From Micrasema longulum (Eukaryota; Arthropoda; Insecta; Trichoptera; Brachycentridae): a stretch of DNA of 64,000 nucleotides. Positions 32,721-43,750 of this stretch are shown piece by piece. The translations under genes and the position numbers were made by a program. The notes under the pieces were generated by a model. It made no database searches and was not told the origin of the DNA. It was given only the letters and a program-made list of their open reading frames with translations. Where the stretch lies: NCBI GenBank assembly GCA_022494885.1, contig JAGVSM010004213.1, forward strand, positions 186,001 through 250,000, read 5' to 3'. Position 1 is the first letter of the stretch, and every line of letters begins with the position of its first letter.

Positions 32721-33419
32721 CAACCTCATGGTGTACTGGTTTTTGCGTATTCTTGGCGTTAAATAAATAAATATAAAAATATATAACTTTAGTCCCTATG
32801 TTATTTTATCGTGCCATGTGGGTTTTGCCATGGTGTGAAATGGACCTATAACTTAATTGTAACATCAACTTTCGTTTAACTAAGGTTTATAATTCGTAAA
32901 TATTGTGTTTTTTTCCAGTCGTCCACCAAAGTAGCTGTCATGTATTTGTATTGAAAAACATTATTTGAAATTTTCCAAAATATTGTTGTTATTATAACAG
33001 AGACACACGCAAAAAAAATCTCAACGAAATATCAAAACTGAGTATTTATGTAATTTATTTTTTACATTATACTTCTAAAATTTAAATGAATTTAATGAAA
33101 TAAAAGTAAGATTATACACTTCTGGCCAAAAGTTTCCTCCCTTTTACTGTGGATCATTATTTTATGAAAACACAGTATTTTTTGTCTTGGGTCAACTACG
33201 AAATCGGGTGAGATTAGTCTTTGTTCATTTACGAACGATTGCATTAACCTGTCCGCTCCCGTGATAAAACTGGCGCAGTAAATTGCATTAAATTAATTTG
33301 TACCTCGGCAACTACTATAAATATTACCAAGATTTTGTGATCTTGAAGTAAAACTTAACAGATAAGAAAAAAAACTAACATATTTAAATATATTAGATTA
33401 TTTTAACTCTTATTTAATG

Positions 33420-33765
33420 CCAGTACTCCTATATAGGTGCAAATCTTGGCACCTTACCAAAACGCCAAACTTCTAAATTGTATGCTATAACGAACATTGA
33501 AGTCCAAGAACAGACGCAGCAGCCTCCTATAACGAACGTCTCGAGGATGCGGTTGTGCACCTGGCTTGGACACATGCTGGGTATGCCTCAGGAGAGCCTA
33601 AACTCAAGTTGCCTCTTTTTAAACCTGCGGGCTCACGCCGTCCTGAAAGGCCGTCGATGACGATCTTTCGACTTTATTCGGCGGAACTAAGAAGCGCAGG
33701 ATTGACGTGGGAGGAGGCGAGAGTGCTGGCTAGCGATAGGGTCTCTTGGAGGTAAATAGTGATGT
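33420..33765 (+). pseudogene. LINE 3' end, family R1 (copy 1)
   Basis: The plus-strand reading gives NIEVQEQTQQPPI, RMRLCTWLGHMLGMP and, in another frame, ELRSAGLTWEEARVLASDRV, then a stop. The same blocks appear at 57085-57360 in the second copy. These are the last ~110 residues of a non-LTR ORF, 5'-truncated and frameshifted. Confidence 0.78.
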
Positions 33766-33877
33766 CCACATGCTCCGCTTAGGAGGATTTGAAAAAGAAG
33801 AAGAATATGTATTTTTTTAAAATATTTTGTTCAGCAGGATCTTCGGAAATGACAAAATATCGAGTACCCTATTGCAA

Positions 33878-33990
33878 AAACCGTATTTGTCGGACCATAA
33901 GACGCACTTTTGCACTCTGAAAATTCAACCAAAAAATGAGGTGCGTCTTATGGTACGATGCGTCTTATCGTCTGCAAAATACGATATTTA
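33878..33990. repeat. Short MITE rich in GGACCATAAGACGCAC words
   Basis: TCGGACCATAAGACGCAC near 33892-33909 is followed by its inverted form GTGCGTCTTATGGTACGA, then a second GCGTCTTATCGTCTG. Ends of the ACCGTATTT.../...AAATACGAT type are inverted too. Similar ATAAGACGCAC-bearing MITEs occur in many animal genomes. Confidence 0.65.
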
Positions 33991-34000
33991 AAATTCATTT

Positions 34001-34056
34001 GATAATTACATGTATGTCTTGCTTAGATCACTAAGCAAGACATACATATAATTATC
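34001..34056. other. Near-perfect 26-bp-stem hairpin
   Basis: 34001-34026 and 34031-34056 are reverse complements over 26 bases with one mismatch, separated by the 4-base loop ATCA. The stem core is TGTATGTCTTGCTTAG. It lies directly after the MITE at 33878-33990. It could be a decayed element, a small-RNA precursor, or a replication-born palindrome; sequence alone does not decide. Confidence 0.85.
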
Positions 34057-34889
34057 CTAAGGTATCCCCGAGTTACCACACAGCGACTCAAGAGAGTTTT
34101 TTTTTTACACAGTGCGTGAAAGGTTAAATCCCAATTTGGTAGTAAAAAGGTATATAATTACTTCTTATTTAAACATCAGTACAAATGTGATAACTTTAAA
34201 AGAATCTGTTTTTTTTCTTCATAAATATTTAGAGTATGTTCGTAAACTGCATCCACTAGAAAGCTTATTAAAATGTATATCTTTCTTGTTTTTTTATATT
34301 TAATCAACGTTTTTCCAATCAATTGATCGTTTTTCTAGCCAATAATCCAATATAGGTTGTTCGTTTAGTAATACCGAGTGTGGTGTAGCAGGATGAAGGA
34401 TCCAGGGGCGGGGGTAGAAGGACATGAGTGGGGAGAGGAGGGGCAGGTCATGTTGGATGATGATCAGCGGTTTGGATGCAGACAGTGGGTAAATATAACG
34501 AGCTATGGTCACACACACATACAGCACGCTGATAATCATACTGCAGCTTGTGGTAGTTGAAATACATCACTAAATATGCATTTTCTTCTGATATCCGTAG
34601 CGTGTATATTTGCATCGGGACCAAGTGTTTATGGGAGTGAACCTGATAGCATACTAACCTTACTGTAGGTATGTTTAGTGTGTTCTTCCTTATCTTGTTC
34701 ATGTTATTCTTACCTTTATTGACATCTGAAATAATTGATATTATGTCACGGAGAAAAAACTTAAACCCAATATAACGAGTGGTTTCAAGCATTTCAATTG
34801 CTGTGTGGTTCAAATAAAAATTTGATCAAAGGTGACATAACTAGTAAAAATCACAAAATATGAAGGTATTATTTAACTAAATGTTATAA

Positions 34890-35312
34890 GATATTTGTAT
34901 ACAACCACTTACCGACTTTTCGATGTCTACCAGTTTCGAGACGTACCCGTTTCTTCGTCACTATGCACCTTCACCATAGTTGTACAAACATATAAAAGAA
35001 ACACGACATGCATATAGCCCGTTATACGATGTTCCATTGTAATGGTCACCCTAAACCTAATAAACTCACGCCCCTCCCTTCATCCCCTCCCATTTTTTCA
35101 ACTTTTTCTCAAAAAATATTAAATATTTTTATAATCTAATCAGTGCATGTTTGTACTAATCGGAGCATGGGCTTATGAAAATGCATGTCGTGTTGGTTTT
35201 ATATTTTTGTGCAACAACTATGATGAAGGTGTATAGTGGGTTTTGCATGTTGGTTTTATTAGTGTCTAGACGAAAAGACGGGAACGTCTCAAAACCGGTA
35301 TATACAAATATT
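34890..35312. mobile_element. Fold-back element, ~140-bp arms
   Basis: Left arm about 34890-35025 and right arm about 35165-35312. Shared inverted blocks are ATATTTGTATA, GTTT(C/T)GAGACGT, CTATGCACCTTCA-type and ACGACATGCAT. No coding content. A diverged single-arm relative lies at 38240-38345 (CTACCGGTTTCAAGACGTAT). Confidence 0.65.
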
Positions 35313-35319
35313 AATTGAC

Positions 35320-38300
35320 GTTTAGTCAAATATTTGACCGCAAAATGAATGCTTTAAATATTAATAATAAGTATTATTTATGTTAACTCAATCCCTAACC
35401 ATTCGATTTGAAAAAATGTTACGGTATACGAGTATATGAACATGTTGTGGATATAAAGGAATCGTTTTAATTTTATTTTTAAAAACATGTGCATTAAAAC
35501 ACAATTAAAAAATAAAATATATTTGAGTGAAAATCTACACACTGTTATGACGAGAGGAGGGGTAAAAGTGAAAATGAAAAAAGGAAAAAAAAGAAAAACA
35601 AATATATTCAGGTAGTGACATTTTAATCGTGATTTAAATGTGAATAATAATGGGGTTTGATATTAAAGGGTAAGTTGATTTCACAATAGAGCAGCTTTTA
35701 ATGTGAACGAGGAGGCGAAATAATTAGATTCGTAAATGGGCTTCAAAAAAGTTCTTTCGTTACTAGAACAAGAGATATTCCATATTATGATAGAGGTTAT
35801 AAGAATATAAAAAAAATAATTAAAGGTAAAACAAATTCTTATGAAATGTCTTTTTTTCAACGTCACGTCGATAGTGGTAAACACGTTTGAATTTTAAAAT
35901 ATATGTTTTAGACACTACACGAGTTTTCTCGGTCAATCTTGACACTTATGGGCTGCTAACAAGTTAATGAACTAACATACCCTATCGCCGTTACACTTAT
36001 ACCAAAAAACCGTGTGGGTTTCTTGTTGACTTTTTCAATGGTTGTTGGAAAAACTTATTCAATTAATGGAAAAATTATATTGATGGTGACGGACAAACAT
36101 GTTATGTAGACTGAGATATACTGCCTAAAGCTCGAAAGCAATAAATTTAAATACTAAAAAAGTTCATTACAAAAGCTTACCCGTTCAATACAGCTCCAAC
36201 ACTATTCTAGTAATGTGTTATTGAGATAAAGACCTCTAAAACGAATTCGAATGAGTGGAGGGGCTTTCAATTTTAGACACCGCAATATCTTCGTTTTGAT
36301 CAATAAAACATTAGCACATGAAATCGTGGGGTAATTTCTACAACTAGGTAACTTTAAAAGCAGCATTTTTGAGTTGATCACTAAAACACATACTTGTATC
36401 TTCCTCCACGGATACTTCAAATAGACAAGTCATGATTCATTCAAATAATACTATGATGATTTGAATGCATGACCTTTTTTATTTGTAGCATGCGAAGGAG
36501 GATAAAAATGTGTTTTAGTGGGTAACTCACAAATGCTGATTATGAAGTTACCTATTTGTAGTAATTACCCCGCGAAATTATTAAATATAAGGTTGAAATA
36601 AATAATTGGGTAGATGTACATAAATATGGAAAATGTTTTAGTATATATCGATACCTAAGTTCTTAAGGGCAACAAATCATTTTTTGACAATCTGGGTCCG
36701 TATTCTGATGGGAAATTAAAATTTATCTTCAATTTTATTTACAAAGTTAAATTAAGTTTTGTGTATGAAAAATAAAATATGTTTACAATTTTTTTTTTCT
36801 TTACATGTTCAATCACCAGTTACCGACCAATTTATTTGAAATTTTCATCCAAATATACACACTTTTATACATGAATATCGATATTAGTTTATACCGTCTC
36901 AGTACATACCAATGAAGGTAGCCATTCATAATCGCGGCCCTGGAGTTAAGGATGCAAAAAAGTTAAAAAAAGGTTCGTTAAAGCTAGGGTTTGTTAAAGC
37001 TAGATAAATTAAAATCTAATAACACTCAACATATTGAAATAAATCATAAAACACATATACTTTTCAGTGAAAAAAAAAAACCTTAATATCTCTGAACTAG
37101 GTTTTTGTAAAGTTATTTATTTCTTCAAAATTACACTCGTTTAAATATTAATGAACTTAATAAGGCTTTTTAGGCTATGCCCGTGTCAAGCCATAATAAT
37201 AAACAATAAAAATACGTACTAAATTTAATTAGATTAAATTAAAATGACATGTGATGCAATATAATAAAAATCTAGAAAAAAAAAGTATAAGTAATATATA
37301 ATAAAATTCCAAAGAATACAATGCAAAAAAGTTGATCAGAAATAATTTTTAAAATATAAATTATACAAATTTAGATTCACACATAATCAAATAAACAAAA
37401 TAATGGTATAATTAAAATAAAAAAAATTATAGTAAAATATAGGACTATTAAAAAAAAAAAAAATAGTATTAATGAAATCAATAGAAAAAGAATATATATA
37501 TAGAAACACAATTGGAATGATAATTGAGATATGTTTTCTAGAAACTCACTCAATACTATAGTAAGAAATATAAGGTTGATGTATAAAACAAATGTTGCCC
37601 TCTTGAACTCAGGTATCGATATATGTATATAAAAATATTACAGTTTTGACAAATCAACGTACTGTTTATATTTTAATTATTTAAAAAAGTGTCATGTTTT
37701 AGTAGCTTTAGCAAGCGAGTATCGTTGTGTTTCATTCAAGAAAAAACAAAGTTTCAATTTTGTTTTTTTTTAGGAGTTAAATGGATTTTCAGTCCGGGGG
37801 TGTATGCGTGGGAGAGTCCGCTCCATCCCCGGCTAAACTTGATGTGGGGCAAATTTCATTAAAGTGTGTACGCGAAGCTGAATGGCTTAGCGATGGCGTT
37901 GTAATTTCCTGTACTGAGCTTATCACAGAAATGACGATATATGTGTGACATCACCAGAGCCAGCGTCACCAGTGGCGGACTTTACACCGAAGCTTTTGCA
38001 TTATGCATAACTCGAAGGCACTGCAACATTTAACACGCCGCGGCGTACCAACAAATATTCTTGTCAATATACTATTCAAATAAATTGATCTTCCATGCGC
38101 CCGGATATCTTCAATATGAAATTTTATTGCTTTAATGCAATGATATGAATACATTCGGTATAATATTATTAAGACAACTAAATATAGCATAAACTTTTGA
38201 TTAAAAATGTCAACTAACGTTAGAAAATTAAAGTTTCTAACTACTCACTGACTTATTATTAATATCTACCGGTTTCAAGACGTATCCTTTATTTATACAA

Positions 38301-38415
38301 CCTTCAAGTACACAAACATACGCAATGTTGCAAATATTTACGTAAAAGCAATGTCTTCCAGCCAACCAATAACAGACTAGAGAAAAATTAGTAAAAATTG
38401 ATACATATTTTTTTT
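35320..38415. other. Gene-poor AT-rich region with repeat scraps
   Basis: No gene. 36700-36960 is a dispersed repeat (family C) shared with 55860-56110. 38240-38345 is a single arm related to the fold-back element at 34890. The sequence around 37200-37500 is almost pure A/T. Confidence 0.45.
36700..36960 (+). repeat. Dispersed repeat, family C (copy 1)
   Basis: Ordered blocks (a GGGTCCGTATTCTGATGGG-type start, TATATCTTCAATTTTA-like, ATATCGATATTAGTTTATACC, GTCTCAGTACATACCAATGAA, AATCGCGGCCC) also occur at 55860-56110. There is a partial copy near 54755-54800. No protein is encoded. Confidence 0.62.
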
Positions 38416-38419
38416 GTCA

Positions 38420-39035
38420 AACACACCATCACGCCGTTTCTCCGTAGGGGTAGGCAGAGAGGATAGAACGCCATATCACTCTGTATTTTCATACAGAACT
38501 CGTTTCCTCTACATTCATACATCTTCTTATGCACTCACGCCGATTATTCCTACTCTTGACATGTCCATCTTCAAGTATATGATGGACTTGATGGTGCCAT
38601 GCCTTTCTCTGTCTTCCTCATTTTTTGACCAACATCAACATTTGCATCTCAAATCTTTTTATCCGTTCTTTTGCTGTCCATTCGCTCTACATGTCCAAAC
38701 CAACGCAGCACTCCTTTCTTGATTCTGTCAATAATGCATGTCTCAGGTTTATATTTACGGACCTCGACATTTGTGCACCTATCCTGTCATACATCGTTTT
38801 ACCATACATTTGCCTGAGGAATCGCATCTCAACAGCATTTTACCTACTTTTATGTTTTTTTTCCATTTCCATACTTCGCTCTCATACATTAGAGTTGACA
38901 CTAGCACTATTAACATTTGTTTGCCAACGTAGATTTCAGTGCACCGTTCACCCTGTCCCCGGCACTCACCCTCCTTTTAATATCTTTCCATCCCTAGTAA
39001 ACATATTTCCCAGATACACAAATTTTTCTACTTGA
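38420..39035 (-). pseudogene. RTE-like LINE 3' end, family R2 (copy 2)
   Basis: The DNA aligns block for block with 24865-25258 and 46834-47511, for example CCATCACGCCGTTTCTCCGT, GGGTAGGCAGAGAGGATAGA and TGACATGTCCATCTTCAAGTA. On the minus strand it would encode the same C-terminal ORF2 region, but frames are broken. It extends further 5' than copy 1. Confidence 0.8.
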
Positions 39036-39265
39036 TTCAAAATGTTTTTTTTTGTATAAATACACATATTCTCAAATTACAGATGTTTTATTGGAAAGAC
39101 AAAGCTTGTATTTGGTAGCGTAAGTTGTGTCGGTTTTTTTCCAAATAAAGAGAGAGAAAAAAAACGAAAATACAACTAATTAGTCAATAATGTATTATCC
39201 TTAATTATTTTAAAACAAATAGGTTAATAATTCATAGCATCTTCACCGTACGCCGCGCAAATATC

Positions 39266-39350
39266 GTGAGCATTTTTAGCGGCATTATTCCCTCGATTGA
39301 ACGCGAACTTCTGTTCAACACCTCCTTCTGGAGGTGTTGAAAATGCTCAC
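39266..39350. other. Nested hairpins
   Basis: The inner hairpin has a perfect 12-bp stem, TTCAACACCTCC (39314-39325) with GGAGGTGTTGAA (39330-39341), and a TTCT loop. The outer pair GTGAGCATTTT (39266-39276) and AAAATGCTCAC (39340-39350) can close a larger structure that competes at its base. No host RNA is recognised. Confidence 0.75.
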
Positions 39351-39584
39351 TTTCGTCTACTTGACATTGCATTTTGAAGGCTTTTAATAAAAAATAATAA
39401 TACGTGTAACGTAAAAGCCAACTCAATATTTTGTAGAACAAAAAACTTTCTTTCGAATTACGAATGACTTTCGAATGACCTTTACCATTTTGTTTTACTT
39501 TTGGTGCTCATTTTTACATTTGGAATAAAAACAGACACAGCTTATGTTTACACCTCATCTCTCATTTTATTCATCATCATCATT

Positions 39585-39748
39585 CCTTTTTCGCACCTAA
39601 TGATGCATAGGGCACTGAATTGGTACACCAATCGCAGCGTATCTTGTCATTTTTTGCTACATGAAGGTAAGGTGATCAGTCAAGAATTGAACCCGAGACC
39701 TCTTGCATGGTAGGCAAACGCCCCGACCATTACACCACGATGCCAACA
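39585..39748 (-). mobile_element. SINE, tRNA-Gly-like family S
   Basis: On the minus strand the head reads GGCATCGTGGTGTAATGG, then TTTGCCTACCATGCAAGAGG and a B box GGGTTCAATTC, strongly like tRNA-Gly(GCC). The body follows at lower coordinates: ACATGAAGGTAAGGTGATCA, CGCAGCGTATCTTG, GCATAGGGCACTG. This copy lacks the segment around AAATATTCCAGTGTGAAAACAC. Confidence 0.78.
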
Positions 39749-39799
39749 TATAACACACATAAATTTATTATGAAACACTCCTTTTACACATATTATATA

Positions 39800-40135
39800 A
39801 TGAGAAATGTGGGGTCGGGAAAGGAGTTTGGAAGGAGTTAGGAAAAGGATCCAGGAAAGAAAAAGAATAAAAAATAAACGGAAAATAGGTTTTTAAGGAT
39901 ATAAAATTATATTTCAGGTGATTCTTAAAGGTATTTAAGGAAGGTAATTTTTTTGTAAGAGATGGTAGCTCATTCCAAAGTCAGGCACCTTGAACAAAAA
40001 AAGATTTTCCAAAAAATGACGTGGTATGCCAATGAATGGAAATTGTTCTCTCCTGAAAAGAGCGAAATGATAGACCATGCTCAAATAGATAAATAAAGTT
40101 GTCAGTAAAATATGGATCAACACGTAAATGCTTCA
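39800..40135 (-). pseudogene. LINE ORF2 C-terminal fragment
   Basis: The minus strand gives HGLSFRSFQERTISIHWH, and in the adjoining frame LWNELPSLTKKLPSL, then TFKNHLKYNFI. This is the conserved W-N-x-L-P tail of Jockey/CR1-type ORF2, interrupted by a stop and a frame change. Confidence 0.65.
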
Positions 40136-40205
40136 ATACTCCGTTACCAATATTTTTAGTTTGTCCAAATGTTTGATGACAATGATTGGAGTTCACCCTC
40201 TAGAG

Positions 40206-40345
40206 CAGGTCTGGGCAAACTGCGGTCCGCGGGCCGCATGCGACCCAATTCGCATTTTTGTTCCAACCGCGAGCTCTAATTGTATTTCTAAAAAATGCTA
40301 TTTTTCCGACTTCTTAAACATAAAAGATAATAATTTAATTATGTA
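40206..40345 (+). mobile_element. hAT-type transposon end
   Basis: CAGGTCTGGGCAAACTGCGG, then TCCGCGGGCCGCATGCGACCC, is the typical terminal sequence of a large group of hAT non-autonomous elements. It starts right after a family F fragment (40145-40205). No matching right end was found within the next kilobase, so the element is truncated or its right end has diverged. Confidence 0.6.
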
Positions 40346-40569
40346 GAATTTTTCGACTTATAAACATAGATTACGAATAGCGAGGGATCATAGAAAGGGG
40401 AGAAATTGTTATTACTTTTAAAGATGCACCGCAGAGACACGAAGTGTTATTATTATAAATATAAAGGTATTATGCCAATCCGACAAGAAAGAACACCTAT
40501 TTTAAAAAAAATATTAAATAATGACCCGTTATTGGTCTTGTTATTTGCTTTGGTTTTGTGTATGTCACC

Positions 40570-40950
40570 GCAAAATAGTTAAATCAGACGCTCAATTGAA
40601 CGACTCGTTAAATTGAATAGCGAACAGACGCTTAGACAAAATGTTGAAACAGCGTTTAGCAAAAGGGCTGAACGTCGGTTAGCGTCTTTAAATTTAAAAC
40701 TACAATAATTTTATTTTTTTAAATTTATTGTATGATGTGAAGTTAGGTTAGGTTAGGATAAGTTAGGTTAAGTTTCATGAGAAAAAAAAAGTTTTTTTTA
40801 TCCAATCTATCCTAACCTAACCCGGTGGCTGTTGGTTCAGTCGTTTCCAAAGGGCTTGTTTTCAACCAGCCAACACGTTGAATGTTGAGTTTTCCTAATT
40901 CATTCAACGAACAGCTGGGCTATTTAGTTGAAGGCCGGGGATGTCAACAA
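40570..40950. repeat. Inverted repeat region with TTAGG-like run
   Basis: Three TTAGG units occur in a row (40743-40757), with the complement CCTAACCTAACCC at 40811-40823. Flanking blocks (TCAATTGAACGACTCGTTAAA, and CATTCAACGAACAGCTGGGC on the other side) are inverted relatives and also resemble 27405-27470. It is a dispersed fold-back repeat rather than a telomere. Confidence 0.55.
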
Positions 40951-41613
40951 TAATACATGTGAAAAAACATAACAAATAAAATATACAGAGAATAAAACCA
41001 ATGACATATCCACAGAAATACATAAACTACTTGTACAATACATATATATATCGCAACCGATCGATTTATATAATAAATAAGCTTCTCATTTTTCATGTTT
41101 TGCTTTGATATGAAGTGAATTTTGTGCGATTACAATCGTGTCTTATTGAAATAAGAATATTGAAAATATGGAATTAATTTCAAAAATAATAATGTATTTG
41201 AAGAAATTGTTAATTAATAACGCTACTACTCAGAAGGGATTCACACGTTGTTCGTATACCAGCTTGGGTGGGTAGGGGGTGGTCTGATATCTCCCATCAA
41301 TATGTATTATGTATATTGTGGGAGGAGCTGGTGAACTCGCTCACGAAGGCTTTATTAGTTCTTCTTCTACCCCCACCCCTTTCTATAAAACACACCCAGC
41401 GCATCCTCGAATAGCACTAACACCACCAACAACCCTGAAACTGTCTTCCGCTCCACGAAACATTCACCTTAGTTATGTTGACGCATTTGTCAACCTGTAG
41501 CGATATCGTATTTTGTCATTGAGAAAGTTTGGTGGTTTATTTAAAAATTGTTTGTTAAAAAATATTAAACAGCGATGTGATTTTTAAAAGTTTTGTATTT
41601 TTTTTATTACTTC
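40951..41613. other. Intergenic, no gene seen
   Basis: AT-rich apart from 41265-41480, which has pyrimidine/purine-skewed blocks (CCCCCACCCC, GGGTGGGTAGGGGG). No coding match. Confidence 0.4.
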
Positions 41614-42290
41614 GCGTGTGACGTCTCAAGTTCTCTTTTCCTTCTTATTTTATTTTAATTTTATTAACATAAACGGCAAATCAGCCTTTTACTAAAATTT
41701 ATAATACTAACATATTTGGCAATTTTTTTTTTTTAACATCAATTTCCTTTTACCCAAGATTTAAAAAAAAATTAAACCTAAAAATGAAACAAGATTTATA
41801 AAAAAAAATTGACCTAAAAATTTAACAACATATTCAGTTGAAAGTTTAAACAATTTAACAATTAATGTAAAAAAAATTAAACAATAAAATATTTTTAATT
41901 TTTTTAAAAATAAGAAAATCGTAAGTACTGTTTATTACAGCTGGGTAAAGTGAACAAAAATGGTGTATATTATGAAATCTGTAAATAAATAATTATAATT
42001 ACCATTCACCATCTTATCGATGTTTTCTGCCGATTCGTCAGTTGACTTACCGTAAACCGGAAATCTATCATAACTCTCATGAGATAGTATGATAACTTTC
42101 ATAACCATCATCTTTTGAAAAAACTAGTGACGTCGTTAAAAGTATTTCAAATGTATTAAAATCATTATTTTTTTTCACAGATTTTCAATATTTCATATGC
42201 CATACAATTAAACGTTATAATTTTTACCGCGCTTAAGGATCCATTTTTTATATTCAATTTCCCATAGGGATGAACTTCCTCATTAAGTTA
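41614..42290 (+). repeat. Dispersed repeat, family B (copy 2), interrupted by family D
   Basis: The left part (41614-41647) and right part (42020-42290) together match 31728-32000. The ~370 bp between them (41648-42015) begins ATTTTATTAACATAAACGGC and matches 44552-44780. So family D inserted into an older family B repeat. Confidence 0.65.
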
Positions 42291-42553
42291 CGTCCTTTCC
42301 GTATAATGATAAACGAAAATGGAGGATTATTTTTCAAATAAAAATATATATAAATGAAGAAGAAATTAAATAAAAATTTACATCTAATATTTCTATACTG
42401 AGAAATCAAATATGAAACTACATATATAAAAATATTTATTTATTACTCGTACTGTTAGTAGTAACAGTTCGAACCCCTTTAAAAAAAAGTCATTCAAAAT
42501 TATATTAAATTTATGAAAATTCTACAAATAAAGTTGAGGAAACTCTTTATATA

Positions 42554-43750
42554 TACAAGGGTGGCTACTTAAGTTTTGAGATATGGCGACACCAGTGTTA
42601 ATATGTCAAATATGTCATTGTCATAAAAAAATGGGCTATTTTTAATGGTAAAGTACTCATAACGTTTTGTCATACGAGTGATATTTGTGTTGTTTACAGA
42701 TACTTGTAATTTATTTTGTTAAAAAATTGGAGCTAAATCGTGAACATTTTCATTCGATGATTTTCTATAACTTTAGACGTGTATTAAACCAACAACAGTG
42801 TGCCGATCAACTCACTGCGACTTTTGATGATGAAGCACTATCTCGAGCCACCGTGTTTCTCTGGTTTTCTGAATTAAATCGTGGTCGCACTTCGTTACAG
42901 GGTGAATTTCGTGAGGGTCGTCCAAAATCAGCTCTTGTGCCAGAAAAAAATCGATGCCTTGCGTGAACTGATATTGCAAGATCGTCATGTGACATACAAT
43001 GAGATTGAGACATGCTTGGGCATTAGCTCCACTATGTATCCACTATATTTCACTAGGCATGTTAAAAAAATTCAATCGCGGTACTTCAGGAGGCGTCTTT
43101 AAGATCGTGACAGGCGACGAATCATGTACCTATGCAAATGAACTCGAAACTAAACAACAATTGACTGTATGGGTCCTTCAAAACGAGCTAAATCCAACAA
43201 AAGTTGTTCGTGCACGAAGCACTTCGAAGCAAATGGTCGCCCGTTTTTTCGGAATAACTAGACATGTCACCACCGTTCCATTAGAAAAACGTAGAAGGTC
43301 AATTCTGGATGGTACATCACCATTTGTTTGCCAGAAGTGTTAGAAAAAATAAGAGAATCCAATTGAAGAGGACGAATTATTCTCCACCACGACAATGCAA
43401 GCTGTCACACATCAGCTCAAACAAGCGAATTTTTAAGCATTCAAAACATCGAATTGATGGGTCATCCGCCGTACAGTCCTGATTTGGCACCCAACGATTT
43501 TTTCTTACTACCGCATATCAAAAATAAATTGTGAGGTCAACGTTTTTCAACGCCTGAAAAGATGTTACATTTAAATCACATGTTTTTGAGGTACATCAAA
43601 AAGACTGGAAAAAGTGCTTCTAAAATTTCGTTCAAACGCATGCTAAAGTATATTGATCTTCAAGGAAAAATTTTTGAAAAAAAAACCATTTTCGTTTATA
43701 AATATTGGTTTTTACTTGTCTATCTCAAAACTTAAGTAGCAACCCTCGTA
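42554..43750 (+). mobile_element. Mariner-like transposon (decayed)
   Basis: The inverted ends of about 28 bp (42556-42583, 43721-43748) read CAAGGGTGGCTACTTAAGTT and the right end's near-identical complement, with two mismatches, each next to TA. The 1.2-kb length and the coding remnant between them (see the next entry) are typical of mariner. The two mismatched TIRs and several frame breaks mean it is immobile. Confidence 0.92.
42724..43735 (+). pseudogene. Mariner transposase (DD34D), frameshifted and internally deleted
   Basis: The N-terminal DNA-binding part (LNREHFHSMIFYNFRRVLNQ and on) runs to an A run at 42944-42950, where one base is off. The frame then continues IDALRELILQDRHVTYNEIE. 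An internal deletion follows near 43025-43080. The catalytic domain has TGDES (first Asp, about 43115), HHDNA (Asp codon 43391-43393) and PPYSPDLAPNDFFL (third Asp codon 43496-43498). Exactly 34 residues separate the last two Asp, the mariner signature. An in-frame TGA lies after KNKL. All three catalytic Asp codons survive but no full-length product is possible. Confidence 0.92.

Noticed and set aside
40743..40757. Interstitial telomere
   Set aside because: Only three TTAGG units, inside an inverted dispersed repeat; too short for telomeric DNA.
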